From Phaeobacter sp. G2 (GTDB taxonomy: Bacteria > Pseudomonadota > Alphaproteobacteria > Rhodobacterales > Rhodobacteraceae): a DNA stretch of 64,000 bases. Made by a program: the position numbers and the translations under genes. Under the pieces are notes generated by a model. It made no database searches, was not told the DNA's origin, and saw nothing but the letters and a program-made list of their open reading frames with translations. This document shows positions 37,090 through 47,178 of the stretch, in pieces (the stretch's first letter is position 1; the number at the start of each line of letters is the position of its first letter). The stretch spans positions 3,596,001 to 3,660,000 of the forward strand of contig CP104100.1 of the NCBI GenBank assembly GCA_025163595.1, read 5' to 3'.

Positions 37090-37656
37090 TTAGCGCAAGC
37101 AATAGATTTCGACGCGACGGTTCTGCGCCATGTTTGCGGCGCTGGTATTGGGTACACGTGGGTCACGCTCGCCATAGGCACGGATATCTGTGATCCGTGC
37201 TCCAACCGATTTTGCAACGCCTGCGACCGCATTGGCGCGGCGCTGTGACAGACGGATATTATATTCATCAGAGGCCCGGCTGTCGGTGTGACCAGCGATC
37301 ACAAAAGAGCGCACGTTGCCTTTGTTGGAATTGAAAAACTCTTTCAGACGCGACTGACCCGCAGCGTTGATGTAGTGCTTGTCAGTTGCAAAGAACTGAT
37401 CCGTCTCCATCACGCCACACAGATTGCCACGACGGCAGACGGGTTTGCCATCAGGCGTCACATGCGGCGTCATATAGCCTTCGGCGCCGTCGTCCATCAC
37501 CCAGTGCTCGCAGCCGTCGGGGTCCACCCAGATGGTGGGAACGTAGCGTTCACCAACAACTGTGCGCTGCTGCGCCTGCACCGACCCGACAGACAGGCTC
37601 ACCGCGGCCACGGCAGCGGCCAGCAGGGCGACCATGTTATTTGCTTTAAATGTCAT
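37090..37656 (-). CDS. OmpA-family peptidoglycan-associated protein
   Basis: 188 residues: signal peptide (about 1-28), a module IWVDPDGCEHWVMDDGAEGY plus TPDGKPVC (about 40-75), and an OmpA C-terminal domain (about 85-188) with GHTDSRASDEYNIRLSQRRANAV and the DPRVPNTSAANMAQNRRVEI end. It should bind peptidoglycan. ATG 37656 is used; the GTG just before it is a less likely start. First gene of a two-gene operon. Confidence 0.9.
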   Translation of the reverse strand: MTFKANNMVALLAAAVAAVSLSVGSVQAQQRTVVGERYVPTIWVDPDGCEHWVMDDGAEGYMTPHVTPDGKPVCRRGNLCGVMETDQFFATDKHYINAAGQSRLKEFFNSNKGNVRSFVIAGHTDSRASDEYNIRLSQRRANAVAGVAKSVGARITDIRAYGERDPRVPNTSAANMAQNRRVEIYCLR

Positions 37657-38018
37657 CACAACCAGATTTCCTTCACCTAAGTCCCTCCAGGGGTATTGCC
37701 CAGAGAAGCTTGCCGCTTAAAATTCCTAACACTCAGGTTATCAGCAACAATCTACACGGCTTTTTCATAAAAACAGCCCCCACCCTTGCAGGCTTTTCGC
37801 AAGATTATGCGCTTTCAGGCAACACTCATACTGTTTTGTTTAAATTGTCCCCAAGAGCGCAGCAATTATGACTCACTCGCCAAAATCAAACCTCCGCAAA
37901 ACGGTTTTCCAAGCGAAATCAACCAGCAGTCAACGGCAAAAAGAATCGCCCCTTACCTGAGGCCCCCTCCACGTTGCACAGGCCAGGCGCCCAAAGCGCC
38001 CCCAAAGCCCCGCTGCCG
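37657..38018. other. Intergenic region between ompA-like gene and miaB
   Basis: 362 bases between two minus-strand genes. It should hold the promoter of the ompA-like operon and the 3' end of the miaB transcript. The middle is AT-richer (around 37720-37850) and no gene, RNA or clear hairpin-plus-T-run terminator was recognised. Confidence 0.5.
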
Positions 38019-39341
38019 CTAGTCGATCAGCTCACCAGCCAGCGAATTTGTGCGCGACGAAACGATGCGCACCCGCGCCAAGTCCCCGGCCTGCCGGTCG
38101 CAATCCGCAACGTGAACCGCGTGCAGATAGTCTGACTTGCCCAGCATCTGCCCGGCCTGACGCCCCGGTTTCTCAAACAAAACGCCGACCTCACGTCCCA
38201 CCATGCTGTCCTGAATTTCGCGCTGCTGGCGCGTCAACAAGGCCTGCAACCGCTGCAACCGGTCATCGGCCTCAACCGGGTCAACCTGCGGGCGCTCAGC
38301 AGCGGGGGTTCCGGGACGGGTGGAGTACTTAAAGGAATAGGCGGTGCCGTATTTCACCTCTTCGACCAGATCCAGAGTGGCCTGGAAATCTGCTTCGGTC
38401 TCCTCGGGGAAGCCGACGATAAAATCACCCGAGATCAGAATATCCGGCCGCGCCGCGCGGATCCGCTCAATCAAGCGCAGATAGCTTTCAGCGGTATGGC
38501 TGCGGTTCATCCGCTTGAGAATTTTGTCAGATCCCGCCTGCACCGGAAGATGCAGATAGGGCATCAGCTTCTTGCAGGTGCCGTGGGCCTCGATCAGATC
38601 ATCCATCATGTCGTTGGGATGGCTGGTGGTAAACCGGATCCGCTCCAGCCCCTCAACCTTGTCCAACTCCCAGATCAGCTGGGCCAGAGTCAGATCGCCA
38701 TTGGCTCCGGCACCGTGATAGGCATTGACGTTCTGCCCCAGCAGGGTGATCTCGCGCACCCCGCGCTCAACCAGATCGCGGGCTTCGGTGAGGATACGAT
38801 CCGCCGAGCGCGAAACCTCAGCACCACGGGTATAGGGCACAACGCAGAAGGCACAGAACTTGTCGCAGCCTTCCTGCACGGTCAAAAACGCCGTCGGACC
38901 GCGTTTGGACTTGGGGCGGCGCTTCAGTTTCTCAAACTTGTCCTCTTCGGGAAAATCAGTGTCGAGCACCTTCTCCCCCTCACGCGCCTTTTCCTCCATC
39001 TCTGGCAGGCGGTGATAGCTTTGCGGCCCAACCACCAGATCCACCAGCGGCTGACGGCGCATGATCTCCTGCCCCTCGGCCTGAGCCACACAGCCCGCGA
39101 CCCCAATCTTGAGATCCGGTTTCTGCGCCTTCAGCTTTTTGAACCGCCCCAGCTCCGAATAGACCTTTTCGGCAGCTTTTTCGCGGATGTGGCAGGTGTT
39201 CAGCAGGATCATATCCGCTTCATCCGCAGATTTTGCCTCGGTATAGCCCTGCCCGCCCAGCGCTTCGGCCATGCGTTCACTGTCATAGACATTCATCTGA
39301 CAGCCATAGGTCTTGATAAACAGCTTCTTGGGCGCGGTCAT
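38019..39341 (-). CDS. miaB: tRNA-2-methylthio-N6-dimethylallyladenosine synthase
   Basis: A 440-residue radical-SAM methylthiotransferase modifying A37 of tRNAs. N-terminal cluster cysteines lie in [17 protein letters not shown] and AGCVAQAEG; the radical-SAM triad is in [16 protein letters not shown]; a TRAM domain ends the protein. ATG 39341 with GAAGG upstream matches the family start; 23 extra upstream codons are omitted. Confidence 0.97.
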   Translation of the reverse strand: MTAPKKLFIKTYGCQMNVYDSERMAEALGGQGYTEAKSADEADMILLNTCHIREKAAEKVYSELGRFKKLKAQKPDLKIGVAGCVAQAEGQEIMRRQPLVDLVVGPQSYHRLPEMEEKAREGEKVLDTDFPEEDKFEKLKRRPKSKRGPTAFLTVQEGCDKFCAFCVVPYTRGAEVSRSADRILTEARDLVERGVREITLLGQNVNAYHGAGANGDLTLAQLIWELDKVEGLERIRFTTSHPNDMMDDLIEAHGTCKKLMPYLHLPVQAGSDKILKRMNRSHTAESYLRLIERIRAARPDILISGDFIVGFPEETEADFQATLDLVEEVKYGTAYSFKYSTRPGTPAAERPQVDPVEADDRLQRLQALLTRQQREIQDSMVGREVGVLFEKPGRQAGQMLGKSDYLHAVHVADCDRQAGDLARVRIVSSRTNSLAGELID

Positions 39342-39479
39342 ATCTGTGGTGCCTTCCAGCAGGGATCGGGAACAACGGCCTGCCATAACGGCAAATCTCG
39401 CGGCTTGCAATGCAGGCGGGATTACCCGATTTTAAGGGCAATTGCCAGAACGGCAGCAAAAGGTCAGAGACACAAGAGC

Positions 39480-40349
39480 ATGATGTATTCTTCGCTGGAA
39501 GATTTTCTCAAACAACAAAAGGCCCTACTGGTCAAAGGCCCCGTCGCGCTGATCTTTGTCGAGGACGATATCGAGGTGGCCACAACCCTGCGCCATCATT
39601 TGCAATCCGGCTTCAAAGCCGTTGTTGCCCTGATGCCAGATGCCTTTGATCTGCCGCGTGACATCAAATCCAAAGTCCACCGCGTTCCCTTTGATTGCAG
39701 TGCCCCTGAGAACGTGTTCGGGGCGGTCAACCAGATTATCAAGGCAGCGCAACCGGGATGCTGGCTCTATTACTGCTACAATGCTGAATTCCTGTTCTTC
39801 CCGTTTTGCGAGACCAGAACAGTGGCAGAGATGCTGACGTTCCACACCGAGGAACGGCGCTCGGCAATGCTGAGCTATGTGATCGATCTCTATGCTGGCG
39901 ATTTACAAAAACATCCCAACGCCGTGTCCCTGGAAACCGCCTTTCTCGACAAGTCAGGCTACTACGCCCAGGCCCGCTGGGATGATGCCACCCAAGAGCC
40001 ACGCGAAAGGCAGCTGGACTTCTTTGGCGGCGTGCGCTGGCGCCATGAGGAGCATATTCCCTGGACCAGCCGCAAGATCGACAGGATTTCTCTGTTCCAG
40101 GTCAAAGAAGGCCTGGAACTGCAAGACAATCACACCTTCAATAATCAGGAATACAACACCTACGCCTGCCCCTGGCACCACAATCTAACCGCTGCCATCT
40201 GCTCCTTTCGCACCGCAAAAGCGCTTAAACGCAACCCCGGATCGGATTTTGCCATCGACAGTTTCAAATGGCACAACTCCACTCCCTTTGAGTGGCACTC
40301 CCGGCAACTGCTGGACCTTGGCCTGATGGAACCAGGACAATGGTTCTAA
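39480..40349 (+). CDS. Glycosyltransferase-like protein of unknown function
   Basis: 289 residues, not firmly recognised. The N-terminal third (VALIFVEDDIEVATTLRHHL) looks like a Rossmann/GT-A start. The middle has LYYCYNAEFLFFPFCETRTV, in the place where family-2-like glycosyltransferases carry an acidic metal motif, and the C-terminal half is rich in His/Trp (RWRHEEHIPW, ACPWHHNL). This suggests a glycosyltransferase-like enzyme with altered metal site. Single gene, divergent from miaB. Confidence 0.55.
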   Translation: MMYSSLEDFLKQQKALLVKGPVALIFVEDDIEVATTLRHHLQSGFKAVVALMPDAFDLPRDIKSKVHRVPFDCSAPENVFGAVNQIIKAAQPGCWLYYCYNAEFLFFPFCETRTVAEMLTFHTEERRSAMLSYVIDLYAGDLQKHPNAVSLETAFLDKSGYYAQARWDDATQEPRERQLDFFGGVRWRHEEHIPWTSRKIDRISLFQVKEGLELQDNHTFNNQEYNTYACPWHHNLTAAICSFRTAKALKRNPGSDFAIDSFKWHNSTPFEWHSRQLLDLGLMEPGQWF

Positions 40350-40429
40350 CCTCCAAACCCAACCCCGGCGCCACCTGCCATTTCACCTGACCAACAGGAT
40401 CTCAGGCGTGAAAGCCCCATCCGGCGCAA

Positions 40430-40448
40430 GAGGGGGCAGGGCCCCCTC
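40430..40448. terminator. GC hairpin between convergent genes (possible bidirectional terminator)
   Basis: GAGGGGG pairs with CCCCCTC around a five-base loop in the 116-base gap between convergent genes. No T-run follows on either strand, so termination would be weak or factor-dependent. Confidence 0.35.
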
Positions 40449-40465
40449 CCCTCACCGTGCTGGCC

Positions 40466-41263
40466 CTAGCGCTGCAGCAACACCGGAAACCAATCCTCCC
40501 GCAGCCGTTGCCCCGGCTGCATGTCGTGCCCCGGATAGGGCGGCGAGGTCGGTCCGGGGCGTTCGACATAGCGCGCGTCCTCCCCCACCAGCCGCAATGA
40601 GAAGGCCCGTCGGCGGCTCTGGCTGGTATTGGCACGGGCCCCATGCAGGGTTTTGAAATCAAAGGCCACAGCATCCCCGGGCTCCATGTCCCACTCTAGA
40701 ATGGTCATGCCCTCAGCCTCGGGATCAGGCACCGCCATGTACTGCCCTTCGTCGGCAAAGAACCCCTCCTGCGAAACCCAACGGGTTGGCAGCACTTCCT
40801 TTTCCCACCTGTGAGAGCCCGCAACACAGCGCAGGGCAGCCTCTGTCACCGGATCCAGCGGCGACCAAAAGCTGATGGTCTGGCGACCTTCTACAAAATA
40901 GTAGGGACCATCCTGATGCCAGGGAGTCGCCATCGAGGTCCCCGGTTCTTTCACCAAGACATGGTCATGGAACATCTGCACCCGGTCAGAGCGCATCAGG
41001 TCAGCGGCAACCTCCGCTACCGGTGAGGATTTGATCGCCGCCTCAAAATCCGAAATGCGGGGCCAATTGCAATAATCATCAAAAAAGCGCCCGGTCTGGC
41101 CTGCCTTCTCATTGTTTGACGCATAGGGACCGGGCTGCGCCATGTTTTGGGCAATGCCGCGGCGCAGCTGGTCGACCTGCCCCTTGAATAGCCCCTTGAT
41201 CAACACCGCGCCGTCGCGCTGAAAATCGTCAATTTGGGTTTGCGTGATGAGAGGGTGCACCAT
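40466..41263 (-). CDS. Phytanoyl-CoA dioxygenase (PhyH) family protein
   Basis: 265 residues, a non-haem Fe(II)/2-oxoglutarate oxygenase. The iron ligands are visible as H-x-D in TPWHQDGPYY and the distal His in FKTLHGARANTS. Family members include ectoine hydroxylase and phytanoyl-CoA hydroxylase; the substrate here is unknown. CGGAG precedes ATG 41263. It is divergent from a LysR regulator that is its likely controller. Confidence 0.88.
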   Translation of the reverse strand: MVHPLITQTQIDDFQRDGAVLIKGLFKGQVDQLRRGIAQNMAQPGPYASNNEKAGQTGRFFDDYCNWPRISDFEAAIKSSPVAEVAADLMRSDRVQMFHDHVLVKEPGTSMATPWHQDGPYYFVEGRQTISFWSPLDPVTEAALRCVAGSHRWEKEVLPTRWVSQEGFFADEGQYMAVPDPEAEGMTILEWDMEPGDAVAFDFKTLHGARANTSQSRRRAFSLRLVGEDARYVERPGPTSPPYPGHDMQPGQRLREDWFPVLLQR

Positions 41264-41400
41264 AGGGATCTCCGTCCTGATTGTACCACCACACCGGCCC
41301 GCTTGCGACAGCCTGACAGACGGGCAGACTGACGGGCTCCAGCTTGGCGGTGGGCGGAAAAGAAGTATTTTTGCTGCGCCGACCATGCCGCCTGAGTAAA

Positions 41401-41425
41401 TTAGTTTCAAATAATATATTTCTAA
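41401..41425. promoter_or_regulatory. Probable LysR-type operator in divergent promoter
   Basis: TTAGTTTC, an AT-only core, then TATTTCTAA form an imperfect AT-rich dyad just before the lysR start and within the 177-base divergent region shared with the PhyH gene. Its position fits LysR autoregulation and target control; it is inferred, not a known consensus. Confidence 0.4.
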
Positions 41426-41440
41426 CCTAGTTATAACCAC

Positions 41441-42382
41441 ATGCTATATTTAACTCTGCGCCACTACGAATACACCTGCGCGGTTGCCCAGCACGGCAGC
41501 CTGTCTGCGGCTGCACAGGCCCTCAATGTCAGTCAGCCCGCCCTCTCTACCGCCCTGGCGCGGATCGAAGACCACCTGGGCCACCCCCTGTTTGTGCGGC
41601 GGCGAGGCACGCCTTTGTCGCTCACCCCTCAGGGGCGTGACTTTGCCAAAGCGGCCCAACACCTGTTGGACCAGGCCGCCCGGCTTGAGACTCAGAACGG
41701 CAGCAGCCCTGTGGTGCAAAGCCTGGTCATAGGCTGTTTTTCCGATCTGGCCCCCTTTGTACTGGCCCCCGCTCTGCGCCACCTGCGCGCGGCCTTGCCT
41801 GACCTCACCGTGACAACCAGAACTCTGGGGTTTGCACAGATCATTGCTGGCCTTCTGCAGGGGGAAATCGACCTGGCGGTGACCTATGATCTGGGGTTGG
41901 ATGCAGGCTTCACACGGTTGGTGATCGACAATCGCGCCCCCCAGGCTTTGATGCCGCCCGACCATGACCTGGCGCAGCACGACAGCCTCTCCCTGGCGCA
42001 ACTGGCCCGCGAGCCTCTGGTGCTCTCGCAGGAGGGCGTGTCGGTGCAACATATGCTGGCGCTGTTCAAAAGCCTGGGGCTAACTCCGCGCATTTCGCAT
42101 CGTGCGGCTTCTCTGGAGGTGCTGCGCAGCCTCGCCGCCAACGCAGAGGGGATCGGCATCAGCTATAGCGCGCCACCTATCCGCCAAAGCTACGATGGCA
42201 AAGCGCTGGTGAATATCCCGATCCGCGACAGCTGCGCCCTGGAGCCAGTGATTATCACCACCCACGGTGCGCCAAAACCTGATTCGGCCGTGGCGCAGGC
42301 GATGGACATCCTGTCAAAGACCCTGAGCCCCCAGAATCCCAAACCCGCAGCAGCTGGCCTCAGACCTTCCGCAGACGAATGA
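41441..42382 (+). CDS. LysR-family transcriptional regulator
   Basis: 313 residues. N-terminal winged helix (about 5-65) with GSLSAAAQALNVSQPALSTALARIE, then a LysR substrate-binding domain. There is no clear Shine-Dalgarno sequence before the ATG. It is divergent from the PhyH gene, its probable target, and its 3' end overlaps the convergent irr gene by 23 bases. Effector unknown. Confidence 0.93.
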   Translation: MLYLTLRHYEYTCAVAQHGSLSAAAQALNVSQPALSTALARIEDHLGHPLFVRRRGTPLSLTPQGRDFAKAAQHLLDQAARLETQNGSSPVVQSLVIGCFSDLAPFVLAPALRHLRAALPDLTVTTRTLGFAQIIAGLLQGEIDLAVTYDLGLDAGFTRLVIDNRAPQALMPPDHDLAQHDSLSLAQLAREPLVLSQEGVSVQHMLALFKSLGLTPRISHRAASLEVLRSLAANAEGIGISYSAPPIRQSYDGKALVNIPIRDSCALEPVIITTHGAPKPDSAVAQAMDILSKTLSPQNPKPAAAGLRPSADE

Positions 42383-42776
42383 CCACATCAACCGAGGCGA
42401 TTTCCATACCCTCAGGTGCGTCGGGCAGGCGTTGAATCACCAATTGATCAGAGGGCGCATCGGTAACCCGGTTGCCGTCCTCCCAAAAATAATGCGGGTG
42501 ATCATGGGTATTGGTGTCAAAATAGCTTTTTGACCCATCCACAGTAATTTCCTGCAACACGCCTGCGTCACAAAAAGCACGCAGCGTATTGTAGACCGTG
42601 GCCAGTGAAACGGCGGTGCCTTTGGATTTGGCAGCGTCAAACAGGCTTTCGGCGGTGACATGACGATGTTTGCCATCGCCCACCAAAAGCTCCGCCAGGG
42701 CAAGCCGTTGGCGGGTCGGGCGCAGACCGGCGTCAACCAGCCAGTGTGTTGCCACTTCTTCGGTGTTTGGCGTCAT
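42360..42776 (-). CDS. irr: Iron response regulator Irr (Fur superfamily)
   Basis: 138 residues. Fur-type winged helix with LRPTRQRLALAELLV and VSLATVYNTLRAF, then HDHPHYFW, typical of Irr, which represses or activates iron genes in alphaproteobacteria. ATG 42776 (MTPNTEE) is preferred because AGGA lies 7 bases before it; upstream ATGs would place the start near the predicted transcription start. It is divergent from fabA. Confidence 0.9.
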   Translation of the reverse strand: MTPNTEEVATHWLVDAGLRPTRQRLALAELLVGDGKHRHVTAESLFDAAKSKGTAVSLATVYNTLRAFCDAGVLQEITVDGSKSYFDTNTHDHPHYFWEDGNRVTDAPSDQLVIQRLPDAPEGMEIASVDVVIRLRKV

Positions 42777-42807
42777 GTGCGGATCCTGCATCGCGTTGCT
42801 ATTGGTG

Positions 42808-42837
42808 TTTATACTGCGAATGAATTGCATTTTTCAA
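42808..42837 (-). promoter_or_regulatory. Predicted irr promoter (-35 TTGAAA, -10 TATAAA)
   Basis: On the minus strand TTGAAA (42837-42832) and TATAAA (42813-42808) are separated by 18 bases, a near-consensus sigma-70-type promoter. It fits the chosen irr start, with a leader of about 25 bases. A palindrome resembling a Mur/Fur box fills the spacer. Confidence 0.65.
42815..42829. promoter_or_regulatory. Mur/Fur-box-like palindrome in irr promoter
   Basis: TGCGAATGAATTGCA is a 15-base near-perfect dyad resembling the alphaproteobacterial Mur/Fur box (TGCAAAT-type half-sites). It sits between -35 and -10 of the predicted irr promoter, where a bound repressor would block transcription. Control of irr by a Fur-type protein is known from Bradyrhizobium; here it is inferred. 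Confidence 0.5.
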
Positions 42838-42987
42838 ACAGAATCCCCACCTGCGGTGAACGGCACGGCAAACGACCCTGTGCCCCCTCCCCGTGCTCGG
42901 CAGTGTTCACTGCTCTTGCAGGACCCTTGAGCCGGGTGCTACATGAGGAAAAACACATGAAACACCTCAGGCAGGAGACGCGCCAGC

Positions 42988-43497
42988 ATGGCCGATTACC
43001 CCAGCAGCTTTGACAAAGACGATCTGTTGAAATGTTCCCGCGGAGAGCTGTTTGGCCCAGGCAATGCCCAGCTTCCAGCGCCACCAATGTTGATGATGGA
43101 CCGCATTACCGAGGTCAGCGCCGATGGCGGCGCCCATGGTAAGGGCCATATCATTGCAGAATTCGATATCAACCCGGACCTGTGGTTCTTTGAGTGCCAT
43201 TTCCCCGGCAACCCGATCATGCCCGGCTGTCTGGGCCTGGACGGGCTGTGGCAGCTCACCGGCTTTAACCTCGGCTGGCGCGGCTGGCAGGGGCGCGGCA
43301 TGGCGGTTGGTGTGGGCGAGGTCAAACTCACCGGCATGGTCCGCCCCGAGCGCAAGATGCTGACCTATAAGATCGACTTCAAAAAAGCGATCCAGACGCG
43401 CCGCCTGACCATGGGTGTGGCGGATGGCATCGTCGAAGCCGATGGCGAGATGATCTATGACGTCAAAGACATGAAGGTCGTTCTCTCCGAGGCATAA
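42988..43497 (+). CDS. fabA: 3-hydroxydecanoyl-ACP dehydratase/isomerase
   Basis: A 169-residue hot-dog enzyme that dehydrates and isomerises the C10 intermediate to start unsaturated fatty acids. The active-site His is in [12 protein letters not shown] and Asp in [15 protein letters not shown] lies about 10 bases before the ATG. It is divergent from irr and followed by its own terminator, so it is not strictly co-transcribed with fabB. Confidence 0.97.
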   Translation: MADYPSSFDKDDLLKCSRGELFGPGNAQLPAPPMLMMDRITEVSADGGAHGKGHIIAEFDINPDLWFFECHFPGNPIMPGCLGLDGLWQLTGFNLGWRGWQGRGMAVGVGEVKLTGMVRPERKMLTYKIDFKKAIQTRRLTMGVADGIVEADGEMIYDVKDMKVVLSEA

Positions 43498-43520
43498 GCC
43501 ATCCGAATAGAGATCCAATG

Positions 43521-43547
43521 AAAAGAGGCCCCCGGGCCTCTTTTTTG
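43521..43547 (+). terminator. Rho-independent terminator of fabA
   Basis: AGAGGCCC pairs with GGGCCTCT (tight loop), followed by TTTTTTG, starting 24 bases after the fabA stop. Confidence 0.93.
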
Positions 43548-43653
43548 TTACCCTAGGCCCTGTGCCATAATCCCAGAGCCCCGCACCATAGCCACCCGCA
43601 TGGTTTCGATATTTTCATCGACGCCCAATTTGTTTCTCACTAGGGTCGCCACT

Positions 43654-44916
43654 ATGCGCAGCGTTCTTTCAGATCTTTTCAATATCAAATTTGTCTGGCT
43701 CATTTTGCAGCACTTGCGCAAAATATGGGTTAGAACAGTCGGCTTTGCAGTCCTGGCTCTCGGCTCCGTGGTGCTGGCAAAGTTCGTGGGGCAGCTATTA
43801 CCCCTTAGCTGGAGCGAAAAAATCGGCGCAGGCGCGGTGGATCAGGTGCTCAATATTCTGGCCACCTCGATGCTTGCAGTGACCACGTTTTCCTTGTCCA
43901 TCGCGGTTTCGGCCTTCTCGACAGCCGCAGGTTCTGCCACCCCGCGCGCAACGGCCCTGCTGCAGGAAGACCACACCACACAGAATGTCTTGGCAACGTT
44001 TCTAGGTGCCTTCTTGTTCAGCCTTGTTGGCATTGTTGCATTGAATGCGGGCTACTACTCCGAAGCAGGGCGTCTGGTGTTGTTTGCCACAACCGTTCTG
44101 GTGATTGCATTTGTTGTGGTGGCGCTGTTGCGCTGGATCAGTCAGCTGGCAAGTTTTGGGCGCATCGAAGACACCGTAGAACGTGTTGAAGCAGCAGCAA
44201 GCACCGCGCTGCAGCGGCGTATTGAAAAACCCTGCCTGGGTGGCAAGCCGCAAAAACAGCCCCCTCCAGACAGTGCCCATAGGCTGTGTTCAAATGTGAT
44301 CGGCTTTGTGCAACACATTGACATTGGAGCCATTTCCAAATGCGCAAAGGAACTGGATCTCGAGGTCTGGATCGCGGCCTTACCAGGAACATTTGTTCAT
44401 AAGGCGACACCACTACTGTTGGTGACGGGCAACACTCATGCGGATCACGACCTTACCCCGCTCAGAGCGGCGTTTTCCTGTGGTGAACGGCGCAGCTTTG
44501 ATCAGGACCCCAAATTCGGGCTCATCGTCATGTCCGAGATCGCCTCACGGGCGCTGTCACAATCGGTCAATGATCCGGGAACTGCGATTGACGTGATCGG
44601 CCGGCTCGTCAGGATACTCGCGCCTTGGTATTCTGACCTGTCACAAAAGGTTGAATATTCAAATGTCACCGTGCCCCCCTTGCAGAGCGCCGAGCTGCTG
44701 GAGCAGGCCTTTCGACCTATTGCCCGCGATGGCGCTGCGGTCATCGAGGTCCAGTTAAAACTGCACAACGCCCTGCTGGCGCTCGCAGAGATGTCCCCCG
44801 AAACATTCAAAACAGCCGCAGCGGCCCTGTCGAAAGATGCACTGGAACGTGCTGACACGGGCGTTTTGACACAAAAAGAGCTGGGCGCCCTGAAAGAGAT
44901 TTCGGCCAAAATTTGA
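43654..44916 (+). CDS. DUF2254 membrane protein
   Basis: 420 residues. Four membrane helices in the first half (about 26-44, 64-86, 109-132, 140-160) with TFSLSIAVSAFSTAAGSATPRA, and a cytoplasmic C-terminal half with SVNDPGTAIDVIGRL, typical of DUF2254. Function unknown in the family. ATG 43654 has AGGG upstream; ATG 43600 has none. It lies between fabA (with terminator) and fabB on the same strand. Confidence 0.85.
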   Translation: MRSVLSDLFNIKFVWLILQHLRKIWVRTVGFAVLALGSVVLAKFVGQLLPLSWSEKIGAGAVDQVLNILATSMLAVTTFSLSIAVSAFSTAAGSATPRATALLQEDHTTQNVLATFLGAFLFSLVGIVALNAGYYSEAGRLVLFATTVLVIAFVVVALLRWISQLASFGRIEDTVERVEAAASTALQRRIEKPCLGGKPQKQPPPDSAHRLCSNVIGFVQHIDIGAISKCAKELDLEVWIAALPGTFVHKATPLLLVTGNTHADHDLTPLRAAFSCGERRSFDQDPKFGLIVMSEIASRALSQSVNDPGTAIDVIGRLVRILAPWYSDLSQKVEYSNVTVPPLQSAELLEQAFRPIARDGAAVIEVQLKLHNALLALAEMSPETFKTAAAALSKDALERADTGVLTQKELGALKEISAKI

Positions 44917-45063
44917 ACAGGCTGCGCATCTCTCGGGCAGCGGGTTAGATACCCTGGGCAATCCTCACGAATACGTTCAAACACCCGAGGCCCATATCAG
45001 AGCCATCTTGCACCTGCCCGCCGCAATGCATACTAAGACATAAGCAATTAAGGGAGTGCACGT

Positions 45064-46293
45064 ATGCGTCGTGTCGTCGTCACCGGTCTGGGGATCGTCT
45101 CCTCCATCGGAAACAACACCGAAGAAGTCATCGCCTCGTTGAAGGCGGGGAAATCCGGCATCGTTGCCAGCCCGGAAATGACCGAGCATGGCTTTCGCAG
45201 TCAGGTTGCCGGCACGCTGAAGATCGACATCAAGGAACATGTCGACAAGCGCGCCCTTCGCTTTATGGGGCCAGGTGCTGCCTATGCCCATATCGCCATG
45301 AGCCAGGCCATTGCCGATGCGGGCCTCTCTGAGGATCAGATCGTCAATGAGCGCACTGGTCTTGTCGCAGGTTCTGGTGGTCCCTCCACCTCTGCCATGC
45401 TGGCGGCGCATCAGGTGGTTGCCAAAACCGGCGCCACCAAGCGCATCGGGCCCTTTGCAGTGCCAAAATGTATGTCCTCGACCATTTCGGCCAACCTGTC
45501 GACAGCCTTTAAAATCAAAGGCATAAACTATTCCATTACCTCGGCCTGCTCGACCTCGCTGCACTGCATCGGCAATGCGGCAGAACAGATCATGATGGGC
45601 AAGCAGGACGTGATGTTTGCCGGTGGCGGCGAAGAGCTGGACTGGACCCTGTCCTGCCTGTTTGACGCCATGGGCGCGATGTCCTCCAAGAAAAACGACA
45701 ACCCAGAAGCGGCCAGCCGCGCCTTTGATCAGGACCGCGACGGTTTTGTCATCTCAGGCGGTGGCGGCATCGTGGTGCTGGAAGATCTTGACCACGCGCT
45801 GGCGCGCGGCGCCAAGATCTACGCCGAAGTTGTCGGCTATGCGGCCACATCCGATGGCCACGACATGGTTGCGCCCTCTGGCGAAGGCGGCGAACGGGCC
45901 ATGCGTCTGGCGCTGTCGACCCTGCCAGAAGGCCGCAAGGTCAGCTACATCAACGCCCATGGCACCTCGACGCCTGTTGGCGACGTTGGCGAAGTCGAGG
46001 CTGTGCGCCGGGTCTTTGGCGAAGGTCAGACCCCGCCGGTCTCGTCGACCAAATCCATGACCGGCCACGCCCAGGGGGCGGCGGGCGCATTGGAAGCAAT
46101 TTTCTGCCTATTGATGCTGGATAAAGATTTTATTACCCCATCGATCAATGTGGACACCCTGGCCGAGGGCATTCTGCCCGGCGAGATCGCAACCGAGCTC
46201 GTTGAAAACGCAGGCCTCGACTGTGTCATGACCAACAGCTTTGGCTTTGGTGGCACCAACGGATCGATGGTTTTGAGCAAGTACAAAGGATAA
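45064..46293 (+). CDS. fabB: Beta-ketoacyl-ACP synthase I
   Basis: A 409-residue condensing enzyme elongating the cis-unsaturated product of FabA. Active-site Cys in TSACSTSLHC, His in NAHGTSTPVGD and His in SMTGHAQGAAGA. AGGGAG precedes the ATG. It is nine bases from fabI and forms a fabB-fabI pair. Confidence 0.97.
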   Translation: MRRVVVTGLGIVSSIGNNTEEVIASLKAGKSGIVASPEMTEHGFRSQVAGTLKIDIKEHVDKRALRFMGPGAAYAHIAMSQAIADAGLSEDQIVNERTGLVAGSGGPSTSAMLAAHQVVAKTGATKRIGPFAVPKCMSSTISANLSTAFKIKGINYSITSACSTSLHCIGNAAEQIMMGKQDVMFAGGGEELDWTLSCLFDAMGAMSSKKNDNPEAASRAFDQDRDGFVISGGGGIVVLEDLDHALARGAKIYAEVVGYAATSDGHDMVAPSGEGGERAMRLALSTLPEGRKVSYINAHGTSTPVGDVGEVEAVRRVFGEGQTPPVSSTKSMTGHAQGAAGALEAIFCLLMLDKDFITPSINVDTLAEGILPGEIATELVENAGLDCVMTNSFGFGGTNGSMVLSKYKG

Positions 46294-46301
46294 CACTCAT
46301 A

Positions 46302-47093
<792 letters not shown>

Positions 47094-47112
47094 TATCAAA
47101 GAAATGGGTTTT

Positions 47113-47142
47113 AAAAGGGCGCTTCTCAGAGGCGCCCTTTTG
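47113..47142 (+). terminator. Rho-independent terminator of fabBI
   Basis: AAAAGGGCGC pairs perfectly with GCGCCCTTTT around a nine-base loop, 20 bases after the fabI stop. Confidence 0.9.
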
Positions 47143-47178
47143 CCTGCGTAGGGCCTAGGTTGCTTTAAGCGTAGCGGC

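Noticed and set aside
44977..45564. Minus-strand frame opposite the fabB start
   Set aside because: Shadow of fabB with low-complexity Gly/Arg content and no start signal.
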